Assembly (NCBI GenBank): GCA_025201345.1
Contig: JAIXMG010000018.1
Coordinates: forward strand, 248,001-312,000
Length of the DNA: 64,000 bases
From: Thamnidium elegans
Taxonomy: Eukaryota; Mucoromycota; Mucoromycetes; Mucorales; Mucoraceae
Direction of reading: 5' to 3'
Below the pieces are notes generated by a model, which was given only the letters and a program-made list of their open reading frames with translations, was not told the DNA's origin and ran no database searches. The position numbers were made by a program, and so were the translations under genes. Shown here one piece after another: positions 1 to 10,151 of the stretch. How positions within the stretch are numbered: position 1 is the stretch's first letter; the number at the start of each line of letters is the position of its first letter.

Positions 1-712
1 AGCGGATAGACTTCTCCATGTAACTTGGTCTGTTCCACTAATTGATTAATACTATTTTCTGCCTCCTGTTGTAATATCTTATCGAACCCTGCAACTGATT
101 TAGGAGCAAGGATGCTTAAAACGGCCGTACGAGCATTTTTCCAATTTTTATTATAATCAGCAAACACAATACCTCTATCATTTTTTTTATTTATTTTTCA
201 TTTCCCCAAGCTATTACTTTTTATATGTATAAAATCAATAAATTACCTGCCACCTTTACCACTGATACCGTTACCAAAAGTAAGATATGGCCGACCTGAT
301 GTAATGGCACCTTGAGTGGCCATGATTTCTTGTGCAATCATTGGATCACTAATAAAAACCCAGTCTTGTACTCCCATCTTAACTTTCAAAATAGGGCCTA
401 GCTCTTTGTGCCATTCAGTAATTTTATGAGCAGGTACTGAGCCCATTTGAGGAATATGACCTAAATTATTATAAAACTTAATAAGGGTCTTTTTCATTTA
501 TGCATAAAAAAAAAAGTAGGATTACCGAGATAATACATGGCCCCGTCAGGTACGGGTATTTCTTCAGCTCCGTTATTGGATATCTTTTTAGAAGAAGAAA
601 TGATCCGTTTGACATAGTAAGCAGTAACGGTAGTAGCTGCTACTGCACTGAGGATAGGAATTAGCCTTTCATGCTTTTCAACTTTTTTCAAAAACTCAGT
701 ATAATATTCCAT
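1..712 (-). CDS. Cytochrome P450, N-terminal part (runs off the window)
   Basis: Haem-thiolate monooxygenase, probably anchored in the ER. Three exons are visible on the minus strand: 712-526, 460-247 and 174-1, with GT..AG introns of 65 and 72 bases. Residues 15-36 form a hydrophobic membrane anchor followed by Lys/Arg. Joining exons 1 and 2 gives YYLGHIPQMG, the usual proline-rich hinge, followed by HKELGPILKVKMG and VFISDP, which are classic N-terminal P450 segments. Exon 3 reads GIVFADYNKNWKNARTAVL, the B'-C helix region with its conserved W-x3-R. The I-helix and the Cys haem ligand lie outside the window. It resembles the CYP509-type P450s common in Mucorales, but that subfamily call is from memory and weak. 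The start is the first ATG of the frame. Confidence 0.88.
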
Positions 713-716
713 GTTT

Positions 717-778
717 TAGAGAGAGAGAGAGAGAGAAAGGGAAAGAGAAAGAGAAAGAGAAGAAAAGAAGAAAGCACA
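717..778. repeat. Purine-rich GA microsatellite
   Basis: An imperfect (GA)n then (GAAA)n/(GAAAG)n tract lies directly upstream of the P450 start. It is simple-sequence DNA in the probable 5' leader. Confidence 0.8.
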
Positions 779-870
779 AATTGAATTAAGTGTAATTTAA
801 CGATTGTATGGACCAAATATGGTCAGTAGTAGCACGCTTTTTTTATTTTATTTTTTATTTGCAAAGTTAG

Positions 871-2603
871 TTATTGGCTCATTTCATCTCCAAAGAATTT
901 GAAGATTGTAAGTTCATCCTCAGTTAATATAGCCAATATATCATGATCTTTTTCATATTTTGTATCGACAATAGGTTTATTTACTTTGATTACCTGTACT
1001 TCTTTTTCATTTCTTATTTTTAACTACACAAACAAGTTAGATCGTTTCTTATTTAATCCATAATAATAATACCTTATCATTTTCTGAAAAGCATATAAAT
1101 ACTTGTTCTTCTCTTTTAAAATGTGTATTACGAGATATTAAAGTTTGCTTATGATTGTCATTATTAAAGTACCAATCGAGATTTGATTTTAACGTAGAAT
1201 CAATTTGTCTTACTTCGTACCGTGTTGAAGTTTTATTTCTTAGTGATGATAGTAGTACGTTATCTTGATAGGTCGTATTGAAACTTTTATAATCTGGGGA
1301 TTCATTCGTCAATATAACTAATACACAAAAAAGAAAAAATAAATACGAACCGTTTGTATATTCAAAAGGCATATACTCATAATCTTCATTGTTGACAGTA
1401 CTCCAGCCATAAATGTGTTCTAAATTAGAACATATAACAATACTAGTACCATCTTTATGTGCTACATCCATAGAATGAATCGGTGAATATATTTTAGGTT
1501 CGCAAGGCTCTACTAGCTTATGTATATAATTTTTTGTGTTTCTTATATCAAATACAAGAACAGTATTATTTGTGAGACCACAATACATTGTATTGGGATT
1601 TTCAGCATCTATTGTACAAGACCATCCAGGTGCCTCTAATTTATACGATTGTACTACTTGTTTAGATGTTAAAGAAGTTAATTTTAAAGTTTTATCAAGA
1701 CCAGTTGATAAAACCATATTCTGTAATACGCTTTTAATATCCTTGATTTGACCACTATGGTTTGGTATAAATTCTGTTTGTTTTGGGTCATAAAGATTAA
1801 CTTTTCTTATTCCGTATTGTTGCTTAGGTTTATTCCAAACAGATAAAACGGCCATATCTTGTGAGGGAACTATATCCATTACCTTATACGTCTCGTCTTT
1901 TGTTGAAAATAAATGTTGATAGACAAATTTAGATGGTAATGTTTCTGTAGGTTGCGTAGAAGGTTGTGAATTGGTACTTTTAGATTGACTTTCTGACGCT
2001 AAAAGATTTAATTCGAATTTAACTTGGTCTATCTGTTCCAAAATTAGTTTGTTTGCTTCTTCCAACTGCGTAATCATCATGTCTGCTTCTTCACTCTCTT
2101 TCTTTAACAATTTTAAGTCGTCCACATTACACGGTATAAATTTGTTGGGCCATATACGTCTAGGTTCTGATTTGGTTACTACTTTTCTAACGATAATGTA
2201 TTAAATACAATGGGCTTTTTTTTTTTTTTTATCCAAGTAACTAAAATACTTACTCGCATATAGGACAATTGGCTACGGAATACTTTGTTATTAAAAGTCG
2301 AATATGTTTATCAATACAACTAATAACAAAAAGAGAAGTGTTAATTCACTACAGCATTAATCCTAATATAAATACTTACTCCTTTCCAAATACATGTCCA
2401 CACTTTAAGCCAACAATACCATGAATACCATTATTAGTCCAATCACTTTGACATATAGTGCACACTGACGTTTCTACTAAATGCTCTTCATTTTTTTCGT
2501 ACTCTAAATTATCAACTTGGGTTCGATTCCTTTTCCTTTTAAATATATCTAAGGGTATATTCACAGGAATCTGGAAATCACATTCTTCGTCTAGATCGCT
2601 CAT
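871..2603 (-). CDS. RFWD3-like E3 ubiquitin ligase (RING, coiled coil, WD40)
   Basis: Likely ubiquitin ligase of the RFWD3 type. In animals RFWD3 acts on RPA and RAD51 at stalled forks and crosslinks. Exons are 2603-2380, 2319-2254, 2186-1073 (with a possible 33-base internal intron) and 1023-871, giving about 507 residues. The RING has CTIC, then a SDWTNNGIHG stretch, LKCGHVFG, CIDKHI and CPIC. The W-T-N-x-G-x-H spacing and CGHxFG are typical of RFWD3 rather than of generic RINGs. A coiled coil (LLKKESEEADMMITQLEEAN) and a WD40-like C-terminal half follow. The start is the ATG of MSDLDEECD; the longer open frame upstream has no good ATG context. It is head to head with the LRR gene, 123 bases apart. 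The family call is from motif spacing seen by eye. Confidence 0.8.
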
Positions 2604-2726
2604 GCTGGGAAAAGAAAAAAAAAAAAGAAGGACTCCGTTGAGTTCAAAAAGGCGTTGCAGCAACATAAATGGTCACTAGGGGGTGTCATTATTCGTCTAT
2701 ATTTATTTTTTTCTTTCTTCTTTAAA
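2604..2726. promoter_or_regulatory. Shared divergent promoter region
   Basis: The 123 bases between the start codons of the RFWD3-like and LRR genes must hold both promoters. I see T/A-rich DNA but no clear TATA box. Confidence 0.4.
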
Positions 2727-3609
2727 ATGTCATCAAGTCATCCAGTGAAATCAGTTGTGCTTTGGCACCTGTCTGGATGTATAGCAACGTTTTATGAACA
2801 CAAGGATAGTAGTGAAGATAAAAAAAAAATTCCTTTAGATACAGTTTGCTTTACAAATAAAGCATACCTGGCTTTTCGACAAGTAGATATATTAGTAAAG
2901 TAAAAAAAAAAAATATGCATGAAATAACAATAATAATAATAATAAAAAATAGTAATAATTATAATAATAGAAAGTTGCTTCACCTGCAGTACCTTATTTA
3001 AGCTGCCTTACTTCACTTTTACTTCAAAATAATAATCTCAAAACTTTACCTTTAGAAATATGGAGATTAACTAACTTACAAGAACTCAATGTAGCTTGCA
3101 ATCAACTGACGACACTACCTATAGAAATTGGATTACTTGTAAACTTGAAGGAATTATTTGTACATAATAACCAATTAACTGAAATACCTTGTCAACTGGG
3201 TAACTTAAGACACTTGACCACACTTGATCTAACAGACAATCAATTGATTGAATTACCAGCAGAGATATTAAAACTTGGGTTAACCACTTTATGGATAGAT
3301 TATAATTGTTTTAAATTAGTAGAGAGAGGATCAAGGTTTATCTCATTAAAGAGTATTTGTATACAAACGATTGGATTGACATGCTTAGAGGATGAAGAGT
3401 CAAAGCGAGTAGTGCAAGATGTACCTGCAATACAACAAGAAGATCTATTGCAAATTCAAAACACGGATCTTTTACCGACTTGTAATCACTGTCAGTCGGC
3501 TTTATTTCATAATACTTTACAGTGGATAAAGTTACATGATAATGTACCTTACTTATATAAAGCATGTAGTCAAAATTGCTTTAAGCAAATAAAATCAAAT
3601 TGGGATTAA
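2727..3609 (+). CDS. Leucine-rich-repeat protein with C-terminal cysteine motif
   Basis: Two exons, 2727-2894 and 2971-3609, give 268 residues. The second exon carries about five LRRs of the LxxLxxLxLxxNxLxxLP type, for example LTNLQELNVACNQLTTLP, VNLKELFVHNNQLTEIP and RHLTTLDLTDNQLIELP. The spacing fits the small Ras-group or SDS22-like LRR class, a protein-protein interaction scaffold. After the repeats comes CNHCQSALFHN and later CSQNC, two cysteine pairs that could bind zinc. I do not recognise a named orthologue. The intron donor is one of several possible GTs; the one after DIL keeps the frame with the acceptor at 2970. Confidence 0.8.
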
Positions 3610-3641
3610 ATGTATGCACCATGACGCCCTATTTCCCCCAG

Positions 3642-3672
<31 letters not shown>

Positions 3673-3703
3673 GTCTCTTTTTTTTTTTTTGTCCTTCTTT
3701 TGA
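3610..3703. other. Homopolymer T spacer
   Basis: Between the LRR gene and the O-GlcNAc transferase gene lie two T runs (3643-3671 and 3679-3690). It probably includes the LRR 3' end and the next promoter. Confidence 0.6.
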
Positions 3704-6700
3704 ATGGTTTTTCGACATCACCTTTCAAATAATAAAACAGAATCAATACCCACTCAAAAACAAATGACAAGAAATTTAATCCATTCCGTTAAAGTAAGTA
3801 AAAAAAAAAAAAAGTACTTTTTTTATCCTGTAATATTTAGGCTAATTCTTATTATTTTTTTGATAAAAAAAAAGGATGATCTAGCTGCTTTCAACTTGTT
3901 TCAACAAGAACTAATGACCCCTCAACAACACCAAATGTTTATACATCAAATCAACCAACAACAACATCTACAACAACAACAACAGCATGTGTTGCATCAA
4001 CAGCAAAACATACAGCAGCAACAACAACAACAAAACATACAGCAGCAACAAGTTTTGCCTTCAATCATGGTACCACCTCAATCACCTACACTCTCCAGCT
4101 ACTATTTTGAAAACGGCTGGGTTAACCATTATAATGACCCAAAGCGTAGACAATATCTATCAACTCGAGAACAACAATATCAATTTATGCTTCATAACGG
4201 TCCTCGAAAGAGATCTCATTCAGCCATGGACGCTCATACAAATCAATACTTGTTAGACGCTAGTGTAATTGCAGCTGCAGCAGCTGCCGCCATCACCACT
4301 ACGAACAATATACCAACCATGCAAAGCTATAGCAATAATGAAGAATGGAGAGAGAGTTTATTACAGTTTACTCATGCTATTTATTCAGTTTCGCCACAAA
4401 ACCCTTTCTTGCTGGATTTATTGCACAAGTTACATATGGTTGCACCTACACATTTACCTACACTCTTGTTATTGGCTTGCGTTCATTATTCGTTTCAAGA
4501 TTATGGGCAGTCTTTACGGTATAATCATTTAATTCTCAAATACGATGGCAATTATGTAGAGGCCATGAGTAATATTGGAACTACTTTAAGAAGTATTGGA
4601 AAGACAAATGAAGCTGAAAAATGGTGGTATCAAGCTGTTCGATTAAGACCTGGGTACTGGGATGCAGTGGAAAACCTAGTAGGTGTTTTGTGTTCTACGT
4701 CTTCTCGTTATAAAGAAGCTTTAGGTGTTTGCGAATTTGTAGAAGAATTCTTTGCTAGTAAATCAAGTGCAATTCAAGTGCATCAAGTACCTCGATTGCT
4801 TAATTTGTTTTATGCAAAAGGAAACCTCAAGTATGCTCTTGGCGATATCTTGGGCGCACAAAAGGAGTATGAAAAGGGACTGGAGTTGGCGTTTGGTGGA
4901 ATTACTTTAAACACGATTTGTAATTTACTTGTGTTTGCTTGTTGTAATAATAATAATAATAATAATAACACTAATAATAATAATAATGCAACGGAGAACA
5001 CAGTTGTATTGCTATTACCTGAACAAGCTATACGTATCTTACATGTCTTATTTCCTGCAACTGAAGGTATTTTACCTGGTCTAACTGGTACAACTCAAGA
5101 AACTATACAACAAACAAATCAGACTACTTCTACCTTGTTATTAACTTTGGCTAAACTATTTCAAGACATGATGAATCCAACTACAACTGCTTTAGCTAAT
5201 GCTGCAACTAAAGGCGGAACACCTCGATTATCTAATCTGTTACCATTGTATTATCTTAGTTTGGCATTACATCCAAGTCCATCTACTACCAATAATTTAG
5301 GCATTATATTGAGTAATATCTCTATCGCAGTCGCTGGGTCGGCTGTTACATTAGGTCCAACTCCTCAACCTCTGACTGGAACTATGTTGGCTATGCGATA
5401 CTATATTTATGGATTACAGCTGGATCCTAGACACCCTCATCTCTATACTAATCTTGGCTCTCTTTTAAAAGATATGGGTCATTTAAATGAAGCTGTTGAT
5501 ATGTATGAAAAAGCAGTGGAATTCAATCCTCGATTCGACGTAGCCCTTGCCAATTTAGGTAACGCCATCAAGGATTTAGGAAGAGTGCAAGACTCTGTTC
5601 AATGGTATCGACGTGCTGTAGAGGTCAATCCAAACTTTGTTGATGCGGTATGTGGGTTAGTTAATTCATTAAGCGGTGTATGTGATTGGCGTGGACGTGG
5701 TTCTGTTGGCGGAGAAGCTGGTGTAGATCAATTTGGTAATTATTTCCCACCTACCGGTGATTTATTAAGTAAGAGCGGTTGGATTGGACGTGTAGTTGAT
5801 ATTGTGGAGAAGCAACTGAATGAAGGATCAATTTGGGGAGCAGGGATTCTCAAGTCTCCACATGACGGTACAATATCTGTAGGAGAATACATTGTAGAAC
5901 AAATGATGGCCTGTGTTAACAAGAAGGATATTTCCGTTTGGAAAACAAGGTTGGCGTTCTTTCAGACAAATCATAAAAAAGATGAAGGTGGTTGGTTGAT
6001 TCGATTGATTGAACGAATTATGAGACGTGTACAACATAACTGGTATCGAGATACATATGGACAAGTAGTGCATGGTATATTACAACCACGTATAGTCGTT
6101 ACTGCAGAGTTGGCTCAAAAGTATAAAAGACCGTTGATACCTGGTACTTTAGCTAGTCCGGCTGTACCTACTGTTTTGCCCTTTCATACTTTTACTTATC
6201 CTTTATCTGCTCGTCAAATTCGATTGATATCACATCGTAATGCGTTACGTATTTCTCATACAGCACTTGGTTCCTCTTGGGTTCCTACACATGTCTATCC
6301 TCCTCCTCCTCCTCCTTCGCACCGAATCAAGTTGGGTTATGTTTCTTCTGATTTTAATAATCATCCTTTATCTCATTTAATGCAATCTGTATTTGGATTT
6401 CATGATACATCTCAATTTGAAGTATATTGTTATGCTACCACAGTAAGTGATGGATCTCCTTATCGCCTAAAGATTGAATGTGAGTCGGAACATTTTTTGG
6501 ATGTATCCAGTTGGAATAATCAACAAGTAGTTGAAAAGATCTTGGAAGATGGTATTCATATCTTGGTTAATTTAAATGGGTATACAAAAGGTGCAAGAAA
6601 TGAAATATTTGCTGCTAGGCCTTGTCCCGTACAATGTTCGTTTATGGGATTTGCAGGTACTTTGGCAGGTGGTTGGTGTGATTGGATAATTGCAGATCCT

Positions 6701-7723
6701 ATTGTATGTCCACCTAGCATGGCAAGTGGTGAGGTCTGGAGACAAAGAAGGGCAACGCAACTGGGTGATTTTGAAGGAGATATTGATCCTGAAGAAGCAA
6801 CGGATGATTTTGTTTATACAGAAAAATTCATTTATATGCCACATTCTTATTTTGTCAATGATCATAAACAAGGATTTCGAGACGACCATCCTTCAACACA
6901 TCAAGAACTGATGTTATATAACCAAAAGGCGAATGAAGAAACAGTTTGGACTGTAGAAGAAGAAAAGCGATGGAAGATGAGACGAGAAGTATTCCCTAAT
7001 TTACCAGATGATGTTATTATCTTTGCCAATTTTAATCAATTGTACAAGTTGGAACCTGGCACCTTTCGGGTTTGGTTAAGGGTTCTGGAACGAGTACCTA
7101 ATTCCATCCTGTGGTTGCTGAGATTTCCTCCGGCTGGTGAACAACATTTAAAGAGGTTTGCTAATGAGTGGGCTGGACCGCAAGTAGCGCAACGTGTTGT
7201 GTTTACTGATGTTGCGCCAAAGCATGTACATATTCATCGTGGAAGAGTGGCAGATATCTTTTTAGATACACCCGAGTGTAATGCGCATACAACTGCAGCG
7301 GATATCTTGTGGTCAGGTACTCCCATTGTAACTTATCCAAAGTATATTCATAAGATGTGCTCACGTGTAGGGGCAAGTATTGCTATGGCTACGGGGTTTG
7401 GCGATGAAATGGTAGTCATGAGTGAAAAGCAATATGAAGAACGTGTAGTTGAATTGGCTCATAGTGTTTCATATACCTATCAAACTTCAATTACTGGTAC
7501 CATGATTCGACGTGGACACGGCGCTTTAATGGATTTGAGAAAACGATTGTTCCTGTCTCGTGAACAAAGTCGATTATTTGATACGCAACGATGGACAAGA
7601 AATCTGGAAAGAGGGTTTTCAGAAGCTTGGAAACGATGGGTTACTACTGAGGAATTTGAAGATCTTGTTTCTAATGAAAAGTCTGGTTGTATTTGGGTTG
7701 TAGATCCTGATGATGTTCAATAA
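3704..7723 (+). CDS. O-linked N-acetylglucosamine transferase (OGT/SPINDLY family)
   Basis: Nucleocytoplasmic glycosyltransferase (GT41) that adds GlcNAc, or fucose in SPINDLY enzymes, to Ser/Thr. A likely intron at 3794-3874 (GTAAGT to an A-run AG) leaves about 1312 residues. The N-terminus is low complexity: poly-Q around 3950-4050, poly-A near residue 190 and poly-N at 4945-4986. TPR repeats follow (LYTNLGSLLKDMGHLNEAVD, VALANLGNAIKDLGRVQDSV), then NSLSGVCDWRG linking to the catalytic lobes. Catalytic signatures are LGYVSSDFNNHPLSHLMQS (the conserved His region), FANFNQLYKLEP (with the UDP-contacting Lys), VPNSILWLLRFP, and CNAHTTAADILWSGTPIVT. All match animal OGT closely. Whether it uses UDP-GlcNAc or GDP-fucose cannot be read with certainty from motifs. 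Confidence 0.95.
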   Translation: MVFRHHLSNNKTESIPTQKQMTRNLIHSVKVSKKKKKYFFYPVIFRLILIIFLIKKKDDLAAFNLFQQELMTPQQHQMFIHQINQQQHLQQQQQHVLHQQQNIQQQQQQQNIQQQQVLPSIMVPPQSPTLSSYYFENGWVNHYNDPKRRQYLSTREQQYQFMLHNGPRKRSHSAMDAHTNQYLLDASVIAAAAAAAITTTNNIPTMQSYSNNEEWRESLLQFTHAIYSVSPQNPFLLDLLHKLHMVAPTHLPTLLLLACVHYSFQDYGQSLRYNHLILKYDGNYVEAMSNIGTTLRSIGKTNEAEKWWYQAVRLRPGYWDAVENLVGVLCSTSSRYKEALGVCEFVEEFFASKSSAIQVHQVPRLLNLFYAKGNLKYALGDILGAQKEYEKGLELAFGGITLNTICNLLVFACCNNNNNNNNTNNNNNATENTVVLLLPEQAIRILHVLFPATEGILPGLTGTTQETIQQTNQTTSTLLLTLAKLFQDMMNPTTTALANAATKGGTPRLSNLLPLYYLSLALHPSPSTTNNLGIILSNISIAVAGSAVTLGPTPQPLTGTMLAMRYYIYGLQLDPRHPHLYTNLGSLLKDMGHLNEAVDMYEKAVEFNPRFDVALANLGNAIKDLGRVQDSVQWYRRAVEVNPNFVDAVCGLVNSLSGVCDWRGRGSVGGEAGVDQFGNYFPPTGDLLSKSGWIGRVVDIVEKQLNEGSIWGAGILKSPHDGTISVGEYIVEQMMACVNKKDISVWKTRLAFFQTNHKKDEGGWLIRLIERIMRRVQHNWYRDTYGQVVHGILQPRIVVTAELAQKYKRPLIPGTLASPAVPTVLPFHTFTYPLSARQIRLISHRNALRISHTALGSSWVPTHVYPPPPPPSHRIKLGYVSSDFNNHPLSHLMQSVFGFHDTSQFEVYCYATTVSDGSPYRLKIECESEHFLDVSSWNNQQVVEKILEDGIHILVNLNGYTKGARNEIFAARPCPVQCSFMGFAGTLAGGWCDWIIADPIVCPPSMASGEVWRQRRATQLGDFEGDIDPEEATDDFVYTEKFIYMPHSYFVNDHKQGFRDDHPSTHQELMLYNQKANEETVWTVEEEKRWKMRREVFPNLPDDVIIFANFNQLYKLEPGTFRVWLRVLERVPNSILWLLRFPPAGEQHLKRFANEWAGPQVAQRVVFTDVAPKHVHIHRGRVADIFLDTPECNAHTTAADILWSGTPIVTYPKYIHKMCSRVGASIAMATGFGDEMVVMSEKQYEERVVELAHSVSYTYQTSITGTMIRRGHGALMDLRKRLFLSREQSRLFDTQRWTRNLERGFSEAWKRWVTTEEFEDLVSNEKSGCIWVVDPDDVQ

Positions 7724-8103
7724 GACAACACTTACACGCATACATATATACACTCACATATATATATATATACATACACTCACATCCTCACACACTCACA
7801 CACACACACACACACACATATTTTTTTTCTTCTTTTTTAATTTCCCTTGTTTTTTATGTGTATTGCATAATGTCTTTTTTTTTTCTTTTTCCTTTTTTCT
7901 CTTTTTTATTTTTTTTTTTTACCCTTTTTCAAAACAAAGTAGTATTTTTATTGGGTTGTTTTTGCTGGTTTATGTATTTAAAAAAGGAAAAAAAGAGAGA
8001 AAGGAAGAAGAAAAAAGAGTGAGAAAGAATATAAGAAAGAGAGAGAGAGAGGGAAGGGGGGACGGGAGAATATATTTTATTATAGTTATTAACGAGTTCA
8101 AAA
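7724..8103. repeat. Microsatellite-rich convergent 3' spacer
   Basis: Between two converging gene ends lie (TA)n and (CACA)n tracts (7740-7820), T runs (7821-7920) and a GA-rich block (7981-8060). Open frames here are low complexity and are not believed to be genes. Confidence 0.8.
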
Positions 8104-9361
8104 TTATTTGGGGGATAAGCACATGACAACCACATCACCTCTTCTCCTAGCATCATCATGAAAATGGCTATTAAAAAACCTCTTACATTCTACATACCCT
8201 ACTCGGTTTAAATACTCTTTTAATGTAGGACTCAAGCTATCGAACAAGAGTACATGCGATGTAGGCCAAAGGTGGTCTTGTTGGGTCTGTAAAAAGGATA
8301 CGGGGTCTTGATAAAACGCATCAGATTCATCGAGTGAGGTAGGGTCTAGTGGTGGCTCACATGTCAGGAACCACATGGGTGTTTCTTTATGTAAGATTGA
8401 ATACCATGGTGTAGAGTGACAAGGCATAAGTACCGAAACTGAGGTTGCCGGTTGAGTTCGAAGCCAGTGCATCACATCCATTACGCCTCGTTGATGCCAC
8501 AACGATAAGTAAAGTGCTAGAGGTAATTGGGTAACTACTAGCAGGATAAATGTACGTTTACGCCAACGTACTGAGCCTAATTGTTGTATACCGTAAGCAG
8601 TTATCATAAGTAAAATGGGTACGATGGGGAAAATAAATCGAAATTCTTTGTGAGCAAGTAAACTGTAAACGATAATAACCCAAAGTGATAAATATAAAAG
8701 TGACTTCACTCGATTATAGATTTTGGAATCATGGTAAATACGATGAAGACCGTATGCTAGGAATGGTAAAAAGGTTGTAAAGATGACTGGAATACCTTGA
8801 CTGATGTACCAGTGCCATGTATGAACGCCATAAAATAATGAAATGTTATTGACTACGTTAATTTTAAAAAAGATGTATGGAGTAAAGATTAGGTTTGATA
8901 GTGTCCAGTGTTCGGTATAGAGTCGTGTATCGATCATAGCATCAATCAACATGATTAAGAAACTAGGAAGATGGGTACGTGTAAGTTCTACAGAGTAATT
9001 TTTTTTTAATGGATATATGTATAGATGTTACCAAAAGATGCTAGCGTTTATTATCACCTTGAACCTATAGTTCTTTGTGGCCAAGATCAATTGAACACCC
9101 AAAAATAACCAGATTAACCCGTTTGTGGGACGCATAACGCACGCAGTTAATGCTAGTATTAATGCAATGCGATAATCTTTTAACCATGTTGCGTCCGTCA
9201 TATCCACAACACCAGGCAATGGCCAGAAATTTAAAGCTACCATTGTAAATACCATTTCCATACTATTTGAAAGTGTACGAGCTGCCATTAGAAAATTAAA
9301 CCAGGAGCATAGAGTTGTAAACAACTATAAAATTGGTTTTTTTTTTTAATATATATACATA

Positions 9362-9395
<34 letters not shown>

Positions 9396-9800
9396 TTTTT
9401 TGACAGGTCAATTTACCATGGAAAAAGCTATATGATTACCAAATACTTTTTTGGCCAATGTATAAGTAGATAAATCGGCTACGGCAGCTAAAGTAGCTTG
9501 AAAGTATCTAGGTGCGGCTACTAAAACTTGTGTATTATCTAGACCTGTCCATTTTAAAAATTGATAGACAGTTGCAACTGCAAGTGGGTGAGCAAAGCTT
9601 CTAATCTTTTCTTTCCACTCCCAGGTCAAGTAACCGTAACCAAAGACTAGGTTGTGAGCTACTTCTTGACCTTGCCAGTACTCATCTGGGTTGTCGTAGG
9701 TACGTGTCAAGTAAGCGTTAATGTAACGAAATAATAGGCATAGTCCAAATATAAATAGTTGAGAGGATTGCGTAGATCGTTGGTGAATGGTTAGCACCAT
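8104..9800 (-). CDS. GPI10: GPI mannosyltransferase III (GPI10 / PIG-B)
   Basis: ER-membrane enzyme that adds the third mannose to the GPI anchor from dolichol-phosphate mannose (GT22 family). Exons are 9800-9417, 9324-9032 and 8962-8104, giving 511 residues, the usual size. The first luminal loop has YDNPDEYWQGQEVAH and VFGYGYLTWEW followed by IRSFAHPL, the PIG-B/ALG9-family signature with the key acidic pair. Exon 3 has FYGVHTWHWYISQGIPV and HKEFRFIFPIVP, both diagnostic. The last acceptor (CTTCCTAG at 8963-8970) was chosen because it restores CFLIMLIDAM in frame; the nearer TGTAG would cause a frameshift. There are many hydrophobic segments, as expected for a multipass protein. Confidence 0.95.
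9347..9401. repeat. (TA)n plus poly-T inside GPI10 intron 1
   Basis: A TA dinucleotide run followed by about 25 T lies within the first intron. It is simple-sequence DNA. Confidence 0.8.
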
Positions 9801-9868
9801 TCTCTCTTATATTTTAAAATAGTTTTTTTGTAAAGGGAGCATGAAAAATAATGAAATTAAGGAGTTAA

Positions 9869-10069
9869 ATGCTTAAAGCCCAACCCAGTCACGGTAATAC
9901 ATTTTTTGGTGTTCAAAGTATACTTACATCATATAAAAAAGGAGGTTACGATGCATTTAATTTACAGCTAAATAATCAATATATTTTATTTATTTATTTA
10001 TTTTATATTCAAGGAGGAAAAAAAGTTTTTGTGTGTGAGAGAGTGAGTGTGTTATCTAAATGCTTTTAG
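9869..10069 (+). CDS. Possible small protein gene (unassigned)
   Basis: A 66-codon frame starting MLKAQPSHGNTFFGVQ lies divergently 68 bases from the GPI10 start and before the end of the Jsn1-like gene. The first 37 residues look protein-like (SYKKGGYDAFNLQLNN). The rest is low complexity and Cys/Val-rich. I recognise no family. It could be a real short gene, an exon whose partner I cannot find, or chance. Confidence 0.22.
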   Translation: MLKAQPSHGNTFFGVQSILTSYKKGGYDAFNLQLNNQYILFIYLFYIQGGKKVFVCERVSVLSKCF

Positions 10070-10151
10070 AATGTATGTAAAATATGTATAAAGATATATC
10101 TATACAAAGAGAAGAGGAAAAAAATAAAAAAAAAATAAAAGTTTTTCTTTT

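Noticed and set aside
7710..8159. Overlapping frames of 138 and 76 codons in the OGT/GPI10 spacer
   Set aside because: Made of microsatellite and homopolymer codons only.
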